DNA from: Clostridium tetanomorphum | GTDB lineage: Bacteria > Bacillota > Clostridia > Clostridiales > Clostridiaceae | Assembly: GCF_017873215.1 (NCBI RefSeq) | Contig: NZ_JAGGKA010000021.1 | Coordinates: forward strand, 16,328-80,327 | Reading direction: 5' to 3' | DNA: 64,000 nucleotides | Shown: piece after piece, positions 62,131-64,000 of the stretch | Layout: every line of letters begins with the position of its first letter | How positions within the stretch are numbered: position 1 is the first letter of the stretch | Made by a program: the position numbers and the translations under genes | Notes under the pieces: generated by a model | The model's database searches: none | Told to the model about the DNA's origin: nothing | What the model saw: only the letters and a program-made list of their open reading frames with translations

Positions 62131-63309
62131 TTATTTATATAAATAGTCTCTTGTCATAGGTAGTTCATTATTTAATCCTTTTGTAAATAAGAATTGATGT
62201 AAATCTACTACTCCATAATGAAATGAAGCAGCACAAGAATTTAAATATAGTCTCCACATTCTAATGAATTTATCATCAAATCCCATTTTTTTAACTTCCT
62301 CTAAACAATTTTCAAAGTTTTTAGCCCAACATTCTAAGGTTTTACAATAATGTAGACGTAAACTTTCCAAATCAACTAAATGTAAGTCATTTTCAGGCAT
62401 ATTATAAACTAACTCTCGTATAGATGGTATATATCCACCAGGAAATATGTATTTTTTAATCCATTGATTAACTTCACTTTCTATTTGAGCTGTTATACAA
62501 TGAAGTAAAGAAGCTCCATTTTCTTTTAACAAATTGCTTACAGTATTCATATAAGTAGGTATATTTTTTTGACCAACATGCTCTAACATTCCTACACTAA
62601 CAACTCTGTGAAACTTTTCTCCTGTCTTTAATAGTTCTCTATAATCCATCAATCTAACTTCTACTTGATTTTCAAGATTATTTTCTTTTATTCGTTCATT
62701 TACTTTATTAAATTGTTCATTACTTAAAGTTATTCCAAGTGCTTTAACGCCATACTCTTTTGCAGCGGTTATTATAAGTTCTCCCCACCCACAACCTATA
62801 TCCAGTAGCTTTTGTCCTGAATGTAAATCTAATTTTTTTAAGATATGCTCAACTTTATTTAACTGAGCTTGGTATAATGAGTCATCAGATGATTTAAAAT
62901 AAGAACAGGAATAGCTCATAGTTTTATCTAACCATAACTTATAGAAATCATTACCTAAATCATAGTGATATTGTATATCTTCTTTACTATTTTTTATAGA
63001 GTGTGGAGTAATTTTATATAACTTTTCAAATAAGGAAGCTTTGTGTAAAAAGCTATCTTTATTTTTATATATAGACTCTATAATTTCTTGAATATTGCCT
63101 TCAAAGTCTATAGTATTATTCATATACGCTTCACCAAAAGTTAAAAATGGGTCTTTTAAGATATCACTTTTAGATAGATGTTCATTTATTAGTATTTTAA
63201 ATTTTATATCTCCTTGTCCAAATTTTTCCGTACTTCCATCCCAGAATTGTACTTCAAAGGTGTCTGAGAATATACTTTTTAAAAACTTCTTTAAAAATAA
63301 TTTTTCCAT
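62131..63309 (-). CDS. cfa: Cyclopropane-fatty-acyl-phospholipid synthase
   Basis: A 392-residue enzyme that adds a methylene from SAM across cis double bonds of membrane phospholipid acyl chains. N-terminal lipid-binding region, then QYHYDLGNDFYKLWLDKTMSYSCSYF, the SAM motif LLDIGCGWGELI (about 166-177), VSVGMLEHVG, KYIFPGGYIPS and the C-terminal Cys-containing WRLYLNSCAASFHYG, all as in Cfa. Single gene with own terminator. Confidence 0.95.
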   Translation of the reverse strand: MEKLFLKKFLKSIFSDTFEVQFWDGSTEKFGQGDIKFKILINEHLSKSDILKDPFLTFGEAYMNNTIDFEGNIQEIIESIYKNKDSFLHKASLFEKLYKITPHSIKNSKEDIQYHYDLGNDFYKLWLDKTMSYSCSYFKSSDDSLYQAQLNKVEHILKKLDLHSGQKLLDIGCGWGELIITAAKEYGVKALGITLSNEQFNKVNERIKENNLENQVEVRLMDYRELLKTGEKFHRVVSVGMLEHVGQKNIPTYMNTVSNLLKENGASLLHCITAQIESEVNQWIKKYIFPGGYIPSIRELVYNMPENDLHLVDLESLRLHYCKTLECWAKNFENCLEEVKKMGFDDKFIRMWRLYLNSCAASFHYGVVDLHQFLFTKGLNNELPMTRDYLYK

Positions 63310-63598
63310 TGTTACATATCTCCTTAAGTACTTTTTGTAGAGTTAATCTCTATATTTAATTGAGAAAATTTCATAATTTTCAAGCTTCATATCCACATTG
63401 AAATTTAGTTTTTAATTATGTAATTTCCTTAACTATATACTTATAGTAAATATTATAAAACACATGGTCAATTTCCATTTTAGGCATAATAGAGAAGATT
63501 TTTAAAGTAAATAGAAGAAAACATTATTGAATCGTTGGTCGTACCAATATAATAATAAAAATCTCTTTATTTATCACTAAATTGTCATCTATAATTAT
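63310..63598. other. Intergenic region upstream of cfa, no gene seen
   Basis: An AT-rich 289-base stretch containing the cfa promoter region (minus strand) but no clear consensus promoter, hairpin or ORF. Confidence 0.45.
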
Positions 63599-63830
63599 CT
63601 AGCCTTTAAATATTATTGGTAACTCTACTTTTTCATATACTCCATCTATCTATTTTTCACATATATCTATAAATTGCTTATAAATTTCTTCTTCATGCAA
63701 AGCCTTTTTCTTTTCATACCCAAAACTTATATTATTAAAATCCGCATGGTAATATTTTTACCATCTTCATCAATGAATTGTTCACTTTTATATTGTGACA
63801 ATATTACAATTTCACTTTTTATATCTATTT
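63599..63830 (-). pseudogene. Decayed gene fragment
   Basis: On the minus strand one frame reads EIVILSQYKSEQFIDEDGKNITMRI. It continues after a frameshift as SFGYEKKKALHEEEIYKQFIDICEK, stop, then IDGVYEKVELPIIFKG, stop. The amino acid composition is protein-like across the interruptions. The original family is not identified. Decay is inferred from the combined frames. Confidence 0.45.
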
Positions 63831-63910
63831 ATTTTAATAACTGTAATTATTATACATCAATTGATACTAATTATCAATATCTTTTATCATTATTTATTTT
63901 AAAAAATGGA

Positions 63911-63949
63911 GCTGTCGCATTAGCATAAAAAATTTGCTAACGCGACAGC
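63911..63949 (+). terminator. Strong GC-rich hairpin near the right edge
   Basis: GCTGTCGC...TTAGCA / TGCTAA...GCGACAGC is followed by TTTTTTGGG on the plus strand. It could terminate a gene on either side or be the end of a mobile element beyond the window. The 50 bases after it show no clear gene. Confidence 0.7.
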
Positions 63950-64000
63950 GTTTTTTGGGTATTTCATAGCAACTTTAAAGATGCTTTAAATCCAAATGAG

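Noticed and set aside
63674..63928. 84-codon plus-strand ORF at the right edge
   Set aside because: It is antisense to the decayed gene fragment and ends inside a hairpin. No supported start.
1..64000. CRISPR arrays, tRNA or rRNA genes
   Set aside because: No regularly spaced direct repeats and no cloverleaf or rRNA-like GC-rich stretches were seen.

Overview
The window is low-GC Firmicute DNA, very probably a proteolytic Clostridium of the botulinum/sporogenes type. The evidence is strong A+T bias, AGGAGG-like ribosome binding sites, frequent TTG and GTG starts, cell-wall-binding-repeat-2 (CWB2) surface proteins, a spore-germination membrane protein, a YIEGIA-type protein pair and clostridial-style split methionine synthase. 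This species guess is an inference from content. I saw no rRNA, tRNA, CRISPR array or prophage.

Layout. 1-4.2 kb: a two-component system (response regulator, sensor kinase) followed by a truncated beta-propeller membrane protein, then an AIM24-family protein. 4.3-9.6 kb: a complete branched-chain amino acid ABC importer (livJ-livH-livM-livG-livF, minus strand) behind a T-box leader whose specifier looks like CUC (Leu). 10-11.6 kb: a CWB2 surface protein. 11.7-17.2 kb: a methionine/activated-methyl-cycle operon (ybaK-like, metF, luxS, separate MetH activation protein, metH without activation domain, then a DUF4491 protein), led by a SAM-I riboswitch. 17.2-19.2 kb: an alpha/beta hydrolase relic, then a cysteine-free S4 paralogue and an unrecognised protein behind a perfect Fur box.

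19.2-32.7 kb: an ECF sigma/anti-sigma pair, an alkaline-phosphatase-superfamily enzyme, a MORN-repeat protein, an AI-2E-type permease, DUF2284, a short-chain dehydrogenase, a chemotaxis receptor, a DEAD-type helicase, a PAP2 phosphatase, a small holin-like membrane protein, a paired YdcZ-type transporter with a divergent Crp/Fnr regulator and palindromic operator, and a Nudix hydrolase. 32.9-39.9 kb: topoisomerase III, a CWB2-amidase, a CWB2 phosphodiester glycosidase and a CheY protein. 40-45.4 kb: a VanZ-RDD fusion, htpG under a CIRCE operator, and a threonine synthase with a DauR-like regulator.

45.8-50.7 kb: a DUF5050-like propeller, a second ECF sigma/anti-sigma pair paralogous to the first, a tiny ORF with a sporulation-like promoter, and a SpoVAF/GerA-type protein. 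50.8-52.7 kb: an IS1182-type transposase next to a type I toxin-antitoxin-like locus. 52.9-59.2 kb: a chitin-degradation island with two GH18 chitinases convergent with a protein that joins a chitinase-type Ig domain to a putative lysozyme-like catalytic domain. 59.4-64 kb: the YIEGIA pair, a two-helix membrane protein behind a consensus promoter, a rhodanese lipoprotein with a palindromic operator, cyclopropane fatty acid synthase, and a decayed gene.

The most interesting items are the Fur-box S4 paralogue with its unknown partner, the putative lysozyme-fold chitinase-like protein, the toxin/antisense-RNA locus beside the IS, the YIEGIA pair, and a MITE-like repeat present twice.
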